Assembly (NCBI GenBank): GCA_025024175.1
Contig: QCXZ01000041.1
Location: 49,595,786 to 49,659,785 of the forward strand
DNA: 64,000 nucleotides
Origin: Rhyzopertha dominica
Lineage: Eukaryota; Arthropoda; Insecta; Coleoptera; Bostrichidae
Direction of reading: 5' to 3'
Below the pieces are notes generated by a model, which made no database searches, was not told where the DNA came from, and was given only the letters and a program-made list of their open reading frames with translations. Numbering within the stretch: the stretch's first letter is position 1; the number at the start of each line of letters is the position of its first letter. Below, piece after piece: positions 13,651-25,464 of the stretch. The position numbers were made by a program, and so were the translations under genes.

Positions 13651-13860
13651 TGAAAAGAAAATAATGATGAGTGTACATAGAAAACATATATAAATCATTT
13701 GGGTCTTTATTTCACAGACAATGTTTTAAGTCGCCTTGCAGAAAATCCACGAAGATTATTCATGGAATAAATACTTCATTAATTACTTAAGTATCTACAT
13801 CTTATAAACGTTTATTATTTCTGTTTATGTTGAATTATACTCTACAGGACGTTCCTGCTT

Positions 13861-13905
13861 TGCCCCCCCCCCACTAGACCAAAAGCTGGATACGCCCATG
13901 TATAT
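13861..13905. repeat. Poly-C tract followed by TACGCCCATG motif
   Basis: An 11-base C run is followed after about 20 bases by TACGCCCATG. The same pairing occurs at 55188-55221. On the other strand this reads CATGGGCGTA...GGGGGG. My recollection is that such motifs are common near the ends of old DNA transposons in animal genomes. No element body could be defined. Confidence 0.35.
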
Positions 13906-13909
13906 ATGT

Positions 13910-15560
13910 CAGTGATGGTCTTTACAGACGTGTTATTGTGCCATACATATTATGGAGCAAGTAATCACCATTAGCGGCAATCCTAAGATGTTTGTGGAGA
14001 GAGATTTGAATTACCAGTACAGAGCTGATTTAGTTCCCTTCTTCGTTCCATTGTCGGTGAACAGCGAAATGGATTAGGGAGCTAATTCGTAGTTGNTTNT
14101 CGGCTCTGCTTCAGATTTTTCGGCGATGCTAACTCGGTGAGATATTGTNGAAGGATCAATTTTATTTTGCTCCTCTCATTTTTATGGCATTTTTAACACT
14201 TGAATAGCTAACGTCTTTCTCTATACGTTTGGATCTATTATAACCCTAATTCCTTCACATTCTTCCGCAACAAGGAAATGGGAATTAGTTTTATGTTAAT
14301 GTATTGTTGTGTGAAGTTGCTGCTATACACTGTATAAAGTGTATAAACCACGAAATGAAATCTTGTTGCGTTACGATTACAGTTCATCTTTTGATTTCAA
14401 GAAGAATTTAGAATATCAAATGCACATTTGTCGATTTTTATACTAAATGTGTCTCGTACACGTACATCATTCTTCCACATCTTCGACTGTCTATACCACA
14501 ATTATTGTTCTGTTGCTCTAGTATGGAATAAACTGTTTTTACATACTATTCTTTTGGTGTACAATCATTCCCTATCGAGTTACCTAAAAGATTTGTGCTA
14601 CAAAAGACATACTACTAAATTACACCAAAAAGTTTATCACGAACAACATTTTTCTACTTCTCCCTGCTCACTCTAGTCGCTGTTTCACGAGAGAGAAAAA
14701 CTTCACCATTCTTTTGTCATGAACACCACTTCAGGTCAAGTGCAATTAAGTAGGAAAAACACAACAGGCTCCCTTAGCAGGAAGAACTACTTAAGCCCTT
14801 TGTAGGTTAGTGCCAGATAACATGGAAATGCCTCTAGCGTTTATATGACGGGAGCGTAACAGAATTTTACCCTGTCCAATGGCTGTGTTGCTGGCTTTTA
14901 CAAGGCTATTATTCACTGCGTCGCGTGTCGATTTCCTATAAATCTAACAGCTGCAAATACGATCATCAATTTATTATTAATTCCACCAACGTGTGAATTA
15001 TTCAGGGCAGCATTAACGTGTTGAAGTTGTTAAAAATAAAAGGGGTTTCGAAACAGTAAGCACTTTTAAAGAACAGAGAATGAATTTTGGTTGTCAGATA
15101 CAAAATAGATAGTTATGTTTTGTGATAACTTGAAATCTTCTGTATTTTTCTACATTTTTCTACTAAATGGACGAAAATATCGATTATTGTCCTGCGATAA
15201 TATCTAACGAATTATTGTCACGGATTCTCTAAATAAAGAGCGTTCTTTGCTATTTATCTCTAACCAAATCAAAACTGTCAAGCTAAACGCCGGACTTTTT
15301 ATAAATGGCTTCAGGATTCAATTTTTATACTTTTTTATGGAAGTAACTGTTATTTCCAGCCACATAAGTGCCACCCATCACCACAAATGTATGGTTTGAA
15401 AGTTTAATTATTTTAAACATACATAACTTCCCGAGTAGGCCTTTCTGGCTTCTCAGTATCAATTTAGTGTACTTTCTTATCATTAAATACTCTTAAAAGA
15501 TGGATGGAGTAAACATAGATATGATTGTACTTTGTTGTTCCTATGTTTTGCCATATATAT
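13910..15560. other. AT-rich DNA, nothing recognised
   Basis: Three N positions occur at 14096-14149. No protein family, RNA gene or repeat was recognised. The frame at 14428-14676 has no resemblance I can name. Confidence 0.4.
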
Positions 15561-15579
15561 TGCATATTATACGCAGTCT

Positions 15580-16080
15580 GGAAATTGCCAGTTTCCGGAT
15601 ACTTGGAAAACTTCAAAAAGTTTGCCTTTAAAGAAATGCAAAGATATTAACAGTTACAATGATCTTAGACCGGTCTCAACTTTACCAACACTATCCAAAA
15701 TTCTAGAAAAGATTATGGCTAGGCAGATTCGGAATCATCTTTTGCCAGACAAACAGTCAGGTTTTCGATCGGGATTTCGTTGCGCCACTGCTCTTTTAGA
15801 TGTTGTAGATGACATTATCCGAGGTGTGGATGAAGGTAGAGCTGCTGCATTGGTTCTGCTAGATTATTCAAGGGCTTTCGATAAAATGAATCATACAGTA
15901 TTATTGAATATTCTGCATTACATTGGGTTTTCCCACTCTGCTGTTCACTTTATAAAATCTTATTTGACTAACAGAAAGCAGTACGTCGAAACAACTAAGG
16001 GTACTATTCATGCTGGTGTTCCGCAAGGGTCTGTTTTGAGACCACTACTTTTGCATGCAGAATTCTTTTCGGCATTGTAA
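15580..16080 (+). pseudogene. Reverse transcriptase, N-terminal part (non-LTR)
   Basis: Reads from a FPDTWKTSKSLPLKK segment (entry to RT domain 1) through LRPVSTLPTLSKILEK (domain 2), QSGFRSGF (domain 2a), LLDYSRAFDKMNH (domain 3, with the first catalytic aspartate) and GVPQGSVLRPLL (domain 4). It then breaks: the usual hydrophobic segment between domain 4 and the catalytic YADD is replaced by an out-of-frame remnant, caused by a short deletion near 16050. The rest of the domain continues in another frame. Jockey-superfamily affinity is judged from these motifs. It would have copied element RNA at a nicked target, but this copy is broken. Confidence 0.85.
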
Positions 16081-16900
16081 AGCGTATTTTTACGCAGATG
16101 ATAGTCAGTTACTTTATATATTTTTGCCTTCTGAGGTTGACCTTGCAAACCGACTAATTAATTCGGATCTCCGTTCATTATTAGAGACATCAAACGATCA
16201 CCAATTAACAATTAATCCTCAAAAGTCCAAAGTCCTTATATTTGGTAAAAATAGAAACTATATAAAGGATACAATCAAAATAAAGATTGCTAATCAAATA
16301 TTGCCTTGTTCTACCTCTGCACGAAATTTGGGTTTGGTAATGGATACGGACCTCAGATTTTCTCAGCTTATTCAGTTATGCTTAAAGAATTGTTATGGGG
16401 CTCTCAGAACGTTATACCCTCATCGACACGTATTGCCAATGAATTTAAAGATCAAACTAACTGATGCTTTAGTGTTGTCAACACTAAATTTTCGTGACGT
16501 AATTTATGGACCGTGTCTCACAAAGGTGGATAGTGACAGCGTTCAGCGTGTCCAGAAGTCTTGCTTGCGATACATATATGGCATTCGGAAATTTGATCGA
16601 ATATCTCACAAGTTAGCCAGTACTGGATGGTTAAATATGGAGCAGCGAAGGGAGCTCCATTCGGCGTGTCTGTATCATCACATAATTTTATACAAAAGTC
16701 TACCGTACCTTTATAACAAGATAACATTCAGATCGGATGTACACAACTTAAATTTAAGGTTTCAGGGTATGATATCACCTCCTAAACACATGACCGCTCT
16801 TTTTTGTAGATGTTTTTCATTTCAAATATATAAGTACAATAAAATTCCACCATACTATAGGCCACTGAAACCTTACAATTTTAAGAAAATATGCAAGTAA
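16055..16900 (+). pseudogene. Reverse transcriptase, catalytic and C-terminal part
   Basis: This 281-codon frame opens just before the catalytic box YADDSQL (about residue 14), followed by the NPQKSKVLIFG block (RT domain 6), the ARNLGLVMDTDLRF block (domain 7) and the long C-terminal region usual for jockey-type elements, ending shortly before the triplet tail. It overlaps the preceding frame by 26 bases, and together they form one decayed ORF2. The single frame break is the only obvious lesion in the preserved half, so the insertion is fairly young. Confidence 0.85.
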
Positions 16901-16989
16901 TATTTGAAAAATGGAACATGAATTCATATTCGCTTGGCCGAGCTGTAACCTCGCACCTCAAATAAACTGGTATTATTATTATTATTATA

Positions 16990-17790
16990 TCGTAAATTAA
17001 GCAGGGTACAAACTTCCTAAGCAGCTTGGCATCACTGGTGATTAAATTTAAAAAATTCACACCCCATACGTCACAGCCTAGCCAGCGAAATGTTTTCGGG
17101 TTTCCGGTAGCAATATTGTATCGGAACTCCGGCACTCCGGTGATATGTTTCCGGAATGTCTTAAATAAAGTGGTGCAGCTTGCAGTTATTGCGCGAATTG
17201 CACTTTGGGGCACTCCGCGAAGCGAGTAAACGGGAGATGGAGTGTTTGCCAAGTTTGTGTGTATTTTGTACCTTTGTGTACGGTAGCGACTGCAAATAAA
17301 TACCGGAACATGAAAGCCAGACTGCTGCAAAGCTAATTTTCTCCCTGTTCATGCTCGAAAGGGCAAATCTGCAAAGGAACAGATCTGTTCGCTCCAAGCT
17401 GCTCCGTCGCTGTTATGATTTTTTTTTCTAAGAGATTTGCATTCCGCGATGCAAACGATTTTAATATTTGTTTGATATTTTAGTTGGAATAGGACTGTTT
17501 GAATTCATTGCCAAAATAACATACTGTGCGTTCCAGTTAAGACGGGCCACCCCGTATAATTCCAAAATTGTTACGTTCTCGAAAAAATCATGAAACATGT
17601 CAACTTTTGTTTCTAAAAGTTCAAAAAGTTCAAATGGAACTTGTCCTGTCACCTTTTTGAAAAAGTCTTTCAATTCTCGATTCAACCATATCAGAATATT
17701 TGACATTCATTCAAATTATTTGTAGAAAATCTGAATCTTAATATTTTATTTGTGTAATACATAAAACTATACTAAAACATGTATTTTAAT
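16990..17790. other. Non-coding DNA, moderately GC-rich at 17030-17330
   Basis: No protein is recognised. The sequence at 17525-17565 contains a GGGCCACCCCGTATAAT-type block, which resembles the terminal motif of some Tc1/mariner-class elements, but no partner end was found. Confidence 0.35.
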
Positions 17791-17829
17791 ACTCGTATAT
17801 GTCGGTTCTTGCCCGCTACTCAGGTGCAT

Positions 17830-18760
17830 GGCAACTTGGCGGAATACCTTTATTAAAAATTGACCTAATACTCTTCTTGCTATAACCATTTCTCACTAGC
17901 TCTGCTTTAAGATTATATATGTCTTTATGTGAAGACATTTGCTCTGAGATTCTTTGTGCTCTATCAAATAACTTCCTTATTAGAATATTCTTTTGTCATA
18001 TGTGAGATATGGTGTGTAAATATCTATGTGCCTTGTGTCCTACTGTTCATTGTTTGCTCTGTAAATCTGGATATCCAAGAAAGGTGAACTACTATTGCTT
18101 TCTAATTCAATAGTAAATTTTATGTCAAAGTTTTGATTGTTCAAATGATTTAGAAACCTAACTTACTCTTCTATACCGTGGGGCCAAATAACAGTAGTAT
18201 CATCTACATAGCTACACCAGCATTTTGGCTTAAATTGAAAATTTTTCATAAAGTAATTGGCCACTAATGGACTTAGAGGTAAACCCATTGCACATATTGA
18301 TTCTTGTTCATAAAAATTACCGTTTTATAAGAAATAAGTTGATTTTAAACAGTACTCGAGATAGTCTGGCTATCGTGTCACCTAGGGGATTTCTATTAAG
18401 TTTGGATTTGATGATATGTCTTGTTTCAAGTATAGGTACTTTCGTAAATAACGAAACCACGTCAAAACTAACTAAATTCCACTTGTTGAAATACTTATAA
18501 ACCTTTTATAACGTCAATAAAGTCTGAAGAATTTGATGAAACTATTGGTTTTTCCTACATAAGGTTTTAAATAGTTATAACAAAATTTTGCTAATCTGTA
18601 ACAAGGACTGCCAATCGCATTAACTATAGCTATTAACGAGACATTAGTTTTGTGGATTTTGGGCAAACCATACAATTTAGGTACCTTGCAATCAGAAACA
18701 GGTAGAAAGATTTGAAGTTTTGACAAGACCGCTGTCTCTTGAAAACACTGAATAAATGTT
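17830..18760 (-). mobile_element. Penelope-like element, copy B (RT part only)
   Basis: On the minus strand the reading runs from about 18760 down: a CFQETAVLSKLQIF segment, KLYGLPKIHK (RT motif typical of Penelope elements), a GSPCYRLAKF segment, then after frameshifts a PLSPLVANYF block near 18270, a YVDDTTVIWPHG catalytic box near 18200, and further similarity to copy A down to about 17830. The GIY-YIG endonuclease that should follow is missing. It lies directly downstream of copy A in the same orientation, a head-to-tail tandem. Stops and frameshifts make it inactive. Confidence 0.8.
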
Positions 18761-18816
18761 ATTAGTCTGCCCTTTCGATTACACCTGTAATCATTGTCAA
18801 AGACGAAAAACCTCAA
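18514..18816 (-). pseudogene. Penelope reverse transcriptase, N-terminal fragment
   Basis: A 100-residue frame carrying KLYGLPKIHK at about residues 50-59, a conserved block of Penelope-like RTs (with telomerase the closest RT relatives). The first 20 or so residues of the frame come from the terminal repeat of copy A and are probably not coding in the ancestor. The frame stops near 18514 after a frameshift, while the rest of the RT continues in other frames to about 17900. Confidence 0.75.
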
Positions 18817-18982
18817 AATTTGCCTGACACAAGTTCAAACAAAATTTTGAAAGTAAATAAACAAATGACCAAGGAAGCGGGACGTCATAGAAACAACGTG
18901 CCAACTTAATAAAAAAGAACCTAACGACGAAAAAGTAACTACCTACCTACTAGATGTACACGAACTATTTGGTAAAAGATAA

Positions 18983-19429
18983 CTACAAAATAGCCTTCCA
19001 AATGTCACGTAACTCATAATTTCCACAATCCCTATTAAAATTATTAGTATGCCTACAAATTTCTATAGCTTCTTTTATTAGACGTTTGTGATAATATTTA
19101 TCTCTTTGTAAGATTTTTGTTTTATCAAAGTCAATCATGTGTTTAGTCAAATATGAGTGTTCATCTACGGAAGATTTATCTATCTGTTGCAGCCTAGTAG
19201 CACGTATGAGTTCTTTCAAACGCATACCTAATTTTCTTTTAGTTTGACCTATGTAACACTTGCCGCAAGAACAAGTAATTTTGTAAACACCTTCACTCTC
19301 TAAATGCACTTTATCTTTAGTAGAACTTAAAATTTTATCTAAATTATTATATGTACTGTCAACAACTAAAATATCGTGTTTTCTAAGCATCCTCTTTAAT
19401 TTTTCCGAAAGGCCTTGTACATAAGGCAA
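18983..19429 (-). pseudogene. GIY-YIG endonuclease domain of a Penelope-like element
   Basis: This 148-residue frame has the diagnostic block GVYKITCSCGKCYIGQTKRKL (near residues 47-67), in which GVY and YIG form the GIY-YIG core, followed by the conserved arginine-containing helix (LKELIRAT) and a histidine-rich segment. Such an endonuclease C-terminal to the RT is the hallmark of endonuclease-bearing Penelope-like elements, where it nicks target DNA for priming. The domain frame looks intact, ending in DIWKAIL and a stop. The last 26 codons recur on the + strand at 25590-25670. The upstream RT is in a different, interrupted frame. Confidence 0.9.
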
Positions 19430-19608
19430 AATTTCAATTTACTTTGTTCTGGCTGAGAATTTACTTGATTTGGATGAGCACTTTTATTAAAAACTGACCA
19501 AATATTCTTATTGCTATTAACCATTTCACTAGCGCTGATTTAAGATGATATATTTCTTTTGTAAAGAACTTTCGTCTGAGATTCTTTGTGCTCTAACAAA
19601 TAACGTCC

Positions 19609-20034
19609 TTATAAGACTATTATTTGAGAGGGAGGGTGGTGTGATGTGGCATGTAAATATCTGTCTGCGTGTGTTGGTTTTCTGGAAACCTTGTGTCCTA
19701 ACTGTCCAGTGTTTACTTTGTAAATATGGACATCCACGAAAGGTAAACTACCCTTGCTTTCTAATTCCATAGTAAATTTTATGTCAGGATTTTGACTATT
19801 CAAATGAATTAGAAACCTACCCAACTCTTCTGTACCGTGGGGCCAAATAACAAAAGTGTCACCTACGTACCTATACCAAGATTCTGGCTTACACTGAAAA
19901 CTGTTTATTGATACCTGTTCAAAATTTTCCATAAACAAATTGGCTACTACAGGACTTAGAGGTGAACCCACTGCACAACCTGATTTTTGTTCATAAAAAT
20001 TATCGTTCCATAAGAAATAGTAAATTTTAAACAA
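19609..20034 (-). pseudogene. Penelope reverse transcriptase, C-terminal half
   Basis: The frame carries AVGSPLSPVVANLFME (RT domain 4, residues about 21-36), then a catalytic box reading YVGDTFVIWPHG, where the family has YVDD: the first catalytic aspartate is changed to glycine. It continues with the NPDIKFTMELES and LPFVDVHI blocks that follow the catalytic core. The frame breaks at 19609, before the linker to the GIY-YIG domain. The Asp-to-Gly change alone would abolish polymerisation. Upstream RT motifs are missing because the copy is truncated near 20062. Confidence 0.85.
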
Positions 20035-20061
20035 TGTTCAGATAATCTGGCTATCGTGTCA

Positions 20062-20800
20062 CCACGATTGTTATTTGTGATGGAGTTCACCTTTTTCTGG
20101 TAATTGTATTATTATTAAGATACAGCGGCACCACCCTTAGTATTCAACTGATCGTCATGATTTGATCTCGAATTGCATGAGAAAATTGAATATTTCCACC
20201 ATTACTTGCGTCTATCGCTCCCCTTCCAAAAACAACACGCCCCAAATATCGCCCCCGAAACACCGCCACCCGATAAAACACAAAACTACCCTCGTTTGTT
20301 TCCTAACCAGTGACGATTTACCGTCCAGTCGCGCTTCGCCTTGAACAATCGAACCAACGTCCTTGATGTCCTTACGCTAATTCCACTTCCGTACTATCGA
20401 TTCCTTGAGTGATATTCAACTTGACACGCTTCCGGGGTGATATTTTCATTGTACTGCACATGGCGTGCGCTGGACGGTCGCGTGCTCTGAAATCCTCACT
20501 GGGGAAGGTGGAATAAGATAATCTAACGTCTAAATTTTTTGACTGATGGCCCCTGCTACATTATCGACTTCCTGTATTAAGCGGCGATTATGAGCCAATT
20601 TTTGGGGCGGCAGGATATCGGCGGGGTAAACGTACGGAAGATGTGAGAGTTAACGACTTGATTGGGCTAAATTTGGCTTCCGATAGAGAGAGATTACAAT
20701 AAAGAGGTTTGAAAGTAGCGGAGAAATTACGTTACGAGAAGTGAACATTTTTATTTCAACATAGTTCAATATTCAAAAATAGTTCTGATTGAACGTGACA
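20062..20800. other. Non-coding DNA, nothing recognised
   Basis: The region has moderate GC content and a short frame at 20162-20344 without any family resemblance. No repeat partner was noticed within the window. Confidence 0.35.
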
Positions 20801-20829
20801 TACAATATCAGGCAAATAGCCNCAAAGAA

Positions 20830-21010
20830 AAAAGTCTATCGGTGTTAGTTGCAANTTAGTCTGCAGTAACATCATATTTCATGTGCTGTGTGGCAGTCGC
20901 ACCGTCTTGTTGGAAAAACATGTTCACGTCAATTATATCCAATTCGGGCCACAAAAACTCCCTTAACATTTCGCTATACTGCACACCAGTTAACGCATAT
21001 GTTTAATTCT
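20830..21010 (-). pseudogene. Mariner-like transposase fragment
   Basis: Reading the minus strand gives one open segment of about 50 codons with GVQYSEMLREFL followed by MFFQQDGATATQHM. The FFQQDGA block is the second catalytic aspartate motif of Tc1/mariner-class transposases. Only this piece remains. It lies just beyond a larger relic of a related transposase (21080-22250) and differs from it in sequence, so it is a separate insertion or a distant paralogue. Two N positions lie within or beside it. Confidence 0.6.
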
Positions 21011-21079
21011 TGACCAGGATGCCGAATGGTTTTTCGGTCACAGATTTCCTTACTATGCCTATACAGGATGTTTTACGAA

Positions 21080-22250
21080 TGATAATAACCCTGACGAAAT
21101 TAAAAATGCAACCAAAATATATTTGCAGAGGTAACATTGATAATTGTTCATCGTCTTAAAAAATAAACGTAGAGAGCTGTATAAATTCGTAAATTTTAAC
21201 ATAAACTTTAATCATTTGCTTTAAGTAAATTTGGTATTGTGAAACAAATTTTATTTTTGAAAAATGTTTATTCAATAACACAATGTAATTAATGCTCAAA
21301 ATGTCGCCCTTTGCTGTTTTCACAAGCTTGAATTCGTACCCAAAACTATCTGCTAACATGCATTAACATTTCTGGAGTGATGGATCTACATGCAACACGT
21401 AATTTATTTTCTAAATGTTCTACTCTTCCAGTTGGTGTTTGGTATACCTACTTGCTCTTTTACCATTCCCCACAGAAAAAATCCAAAGGAGTAAGGTCCG
21501 GGCTTGACGGTGGCTAAAGATTAATTGAACCTCTTCCTATCCATCGGTTAGGCAAAACTAAATCAAGATGATTTCGGACTATTCTATGATAATGCGCAGG
21601 TGCCCCATCTTGTTGGAACCATAGATCTTGTCTTACTTGTAAATTTACATTTTGGAGAAGTACCGGTAAAATGTTTCTTAAAAAATTAGATAAGTATTGC
21701 CGTTTAAACTATCGCGAAAAAAATAAGGCCCAACAATTTGATTCCCCAATATTTTGCACCAGACATTCGTCGAGTAGATAGTTTGAAAATATCTTTCTCG
21801 AATCCAACATGGATTTTCTTGCGCATAATAATGCAAGTTATGTTTGTTAACTCCACCATTATTAGAATATCTTGCTTCATCCCGAAAAAAGTTACAAAAA
21901 GCCAGTCTTTTAGGATAATCTGTCTCTTTTAAGGCCTGAACCAATTGCAAGTGATACGGATGAAATTGATTGCCTTGAATTATTCGGTGTACTGAAGACA
22001 GACTAATACCGGTTGCTCTTGAGACTTCCCTTTGACTAATATGAGGATTTTCGTCAATCATTTCCAATACTCTAATTTTATTGTCAGTGCCTGTTGCTGT
22101 TCTTTCTCTTGACTTTTTCAGTGGTGGCCAGTTTGTCCTTAAAGTTAATTCAAGTCTCTTGAAAATTGTATCGGGAGGAGCTCTTCTATTTGGAAGACGT
22201 TGTCTGTATAAACGAACAGCAGCGGTAGTTTTGAAATTAGTCAGTTATTT
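21080..22250 (-). pseudogene. Mariner-like transposase relic
   Basis: The minus strand reads an N-terminal segment with RVLEMIDENPHISQREVSRAT and SLSSVHRIIQ (helix-turn-helix, DNA binding), then a DEARYSNNGGVNKHN block (first catalytic aspartate region), CKILGNQIVGPYFF, a WFQQDGAPAHY block near 21625 (second catalytic aspartate) and PPSSPDLTPLDFF near 21520 (third catalytic region). The longest open part is 21678-22067 (129 residues). Frame breaks and stops interrupt it from 21680 downward. Motifs place it in the same broad group as the element at 50675-52384. Confidence 0.75.
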
Positions 22251-22259
22251 CTAAAAATA

Positions 22260-24200
22260 TCAGATTGTGGGATGAAGTAGGTACACAGCGCCTTCTAGTT
22301 CCGACACTAAAAATAAACACGGATTCTTATTTGTTCGATTTGAAAATTCTGTTCATTTTGATTTCGAATTGATTTAGAATGAGTTTTTTTTTAATACTTA
22401 ATACACTATAGAACTAATAACATTGTTAGCATTTGCCAAGAAGCAAACAGAGTGTCTTAATTAAGATTCCTGCAGACTTTCATCAAATCTCTTTTTAATA
22501 TTTCATATCATCCATGATAAGGTAAACACGAGATACCTTCTTTCTTCGATTAGACATGCACAATTACATTTCATTTTGCTTTTACTGGTCTTAATCAGGA
22601 ACACCTTTACAAATTGTAAACGCATCCTTTTAAACCATCCACTTCCCTACCCGGGAACTGATAAATTATAAAGCCAAGATTTTAAAACGATAACATCGTG
22701 ACTAACACCTCTTCGTTAATTTAAAGTATCAATCAAATTTATCAGCGCGCTACATTGTTAAATCCCTTAGATCCGTTTCGCATTTTTTGCTCGAGTATTT
22801 CATGTGGCTTGGGGTGGTTCTCACAAGATAACTGAATAGTCATACATCTAAATCATAGCGTGGGTATAATCCGAAGGTACGGCTGCACGCGACCTTAGAA
22901 ATCCGATCGAGAATTCTGAATCACAGTGTTGCAAGGTGCAGGGGCGTGCATATGCAAGTGAAAAGGCACATGCGATATTTAATACGAAAGAAACGGAGCT
23001 GCGATTAGTTTTTCATGCCACTTAAATGTCGTGACATTATCAACGGCGTCAGCAGTTTCGCCAATAATAAAAATGCAGTAAAATCAAACAAGAAGAAGTC
23101 TTAATGCGGTGTTATTAATTTACGTAGGTAAACAGTGTTGTATTAGAAAGGAACATTACATCTTTAACAAGAAGAGTCAAATATGTTCCTTATGTAACCC
23201 TCTAGCAAATTATATTTCCACGCCGTCACTGCTAGCTACCACATTCGCAACTCTTCATGCACATCTTCGGGTATTCGAAGCAGCACGAACATGCAACAGC
23301 CTTACGTGTTTCGAAACGAAATTTTTTATGATAACACTTTACACAAGCTGTTCATTATGCAAATGGCCCAGATAAGGGTCGGCCTTGACCATGGGGGTGA
23401 AGAAATTGACACGGAATAGCCCCTTTGGCATTCAAGATGGAATTCTTTCGTGTTTAAGACTGTCACCATATTAAACAAGAAAACAGCTAAACTAGTAAGC
23501 CTATATTTATGGATTACAAATGTAGACATATGCTGGAGCAACCAATCAATGATTCTAAATAATAATAATAATATAATAAATAATTTGATTTTCTGTGAAG
23601 GACTTTTATAACAACTTACAGTTCTTCGTATTAAGGTCGGCCATCTTTAAGAAATCTAACCATATTTTCTCATGCAGTCTCTCAATCCCGATGTTATCAG
23701 TAGCTTTCGGAGTCGGAGTAAGACAATTATGAAATTAAAGACTCATCTCTAGGATTTCTGCATATTTCTTTGCAAATGTCCATGATTTTAATAAAACATG
23801 CTTTAACGTATAATAAGTAAACCCAACGTTTTTGCAAGATCCGTATTATTTATTGAATTTCCATTGCCAGAAGTAAATAAGTGATATATTATATAGCTTA
23901 GAAAAATCTTTGTTGATATCACGGCAATAGCGAAGCAAAAATTTTGTGTAAATTTGAGTATCATCAGCGTAGCAGTATAAATTATATAGGCCGCAAATTA
24001 GAACCCTTAGGTACACTTACTTACGATTTGCTAATACCAAAATAATGTAAAATATGTAGCAAAGTTTGTTGCAGAGATATATAAGATCAAAACTGTTATA
24101 AGCGATGTTTTCTAGTGATAGATCTAGTTAAAATAGTTCTAGAAGTCATTAGGATTTTGTTTTTGAAATCAATGATGCATAATTGATATAGATTATACAC
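22260..24200. other. AT-rich DNA, nothing recognised
   Basis: No transposase, RT or host coding sequence is seen. A frame at 23109-23375 and its opposite-strand neighbour at 23326-23541 lack family resemblance. A short AAT-rich run lies near 23560. Confidence 0.4.
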
Positions 24201-24221
24201 AAAGTGATTGTTTAATGTATT

Positions 24222-25430
24222 TTGCTCTGGCAATCGTTTTTACCTAACCAAAGAGCATCTGATCTACGCCCCATTACTAAAATTCCTGTGCTGTCAAAAA
24301 TTCTAGACAAAAAAGCTCAAAGGCAGATTTATGACTATGCCATATCAAACAACATTATATCTTCTGCCCAGTCAGGATTTCGTAAGGGACATAGTACAAC
24401 ATCTGTTTTAGCTGATGTCACGGATAATGTTTTTAGGGCACTATATAACTCAAATGCTTCGGGTCTAGTACTTCTCGACTTCTCCAAGGCATTTGATACC
24501 ATAGATCATTGGTTGCCACGTGCTAAATTACGCTATTATGGATTCGATGATGTGGCTGTGGGTTTTTTAACTCATATCTTCTGAGTCGATCCCAAATTGT
24601 AGTTTTCGGTGATAACATACATATATGAAAACCGTTCCATTACTTCGCGTGTACCGCAAGGCTCAGTACTGCGCCCATTACTTTTTTTGATATACACTGC
24701 AGACCTCCCAAACTGTGTTAAAAATTGTAGTATTCAGTATTATGCAGATGACTCGCAGTTAAAATTTTCTTTCAACCCTAACAGCACTGCGATATCCTGC
24801 GAGCTCGTGGACCGTGACCTAAGGGCTATAGCTGATTATTCTCGAAACAATAATTTAAAGCTCGTAAAATCGTTTGCAGGAAAGCATATTGACAGATTTT
24901 AAAATTAATATTAATAATGAACCATTGACTGTTGTTAACAGCGTAAGAAACTTAGGTTTAATATTTGAAAGCGATGTTCGTTTTAAACAACATATGGCCG
25001 GCATAATAATAAAGGCTTATCTAGCTTTGAAACTGCTGTATTGCAACAGATATTTAATAAATTTGAGAATGCGTAAGAAACTTTGTGAATCGTTAGTGTT
25101 GTCCATCCTTAATTACGGTTTCATTGTGTTTTACTCATGTCTGGATAAAATAACTAAGTTAAGATAACAGAAAATCCAGAATAGCTGTTGTTGATTCGTT
25201 TATCGCATACCCCGTGATGAAAGAGTGTCCCAAAGAATAGTGGCACTTAGAGTAGATGATAATTATAGATATAGTTTGTCATTGTTTTTCCTTAATGTGT
25301 TGGTAACCTCCTCACCTCCATACCTTCGAGGCAAGTTTCACTTTAGATCTGATGACATAAATGTTAAAGTGAGAAATCTATCTTGACTATCAGTTCCTAG
25401 ATATCGTACTACCTTGTTTCGCAGGTCATT
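24222..25430 (+). pseudogene. Non-LTR retrotransposon reverse transcriptase relic
   Basis: Three successive frames spell one jockey-superfamily RT. Frame 24222-24584 has LRPITKIPVLSKILDK, QSGFRKGHSTTSVL and LLDFSKAFDTIDH (first catalytic aspartate). Frame 24609-24902 has VPQGSVLRPLLFLIYTADL and YYADDSQLKF (catalytic box). Frame 24874-25167 has VRNLGLIFESDVRF and the start of the C-terminal region, continuing with stops to about 25430. It resembles the element at 15570-16990 in gene order and motifs but not closely in DNA, so it is a related older family. No 3' tail was recognised. Confidence 0.85.
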
Positions 25431-25464
25431 GTCGTATAACTGAGTAATTATATACAACAGTCAG

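Larger units (their letters stand above)
15570..16990 (+). mobile_element. 5'-truncated jockey-superfamily non-LTR retrotransposon
   Basis: The element holds the reverse transcriptase and C-terminal part of a non-LTR retrotransposon and ends in a run of TAT/TTA triplets at 16971-16988, the kind of 3' tail seen in several non-LTR clades. The 5' half (ORF1 and apurinic endonuclease) is absent, as usual for such copies. The exact 5' breakpoint is not defined; recognisable RT sequence begins near 15580. Confidence 0.8.
18760..20062 (-). mobile_element. Penelope-like element, copy A (RT end, GIY-YIG, terminal repeat)
   Basis: Minus-strand order is RT C-terminal half (20034-19609), linker, GIY-YIG endonuclease (19429-18983), then a non-coding tail of about 220 bp (18982-18760) that matches 25640-25930 closely and is probably the Penelope pseudo-LTR. 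The element is truncated near 20062, where similarity with copy B stops inside the RT. Copy B begins where the tail ends. Confidence 0.85.

Noticed and set aside
16881..17397. Minus-strand frames of 78-149 codons
   Set aside because: One overlaps the antisense of the retrotransposon tail, including its triplet repeat (run of isoleucines). No motif supports a gene.
18267..18500. + strand frame of 77 codons
   Set aside because: It is the antisense of the Penelope RT block in copy B.
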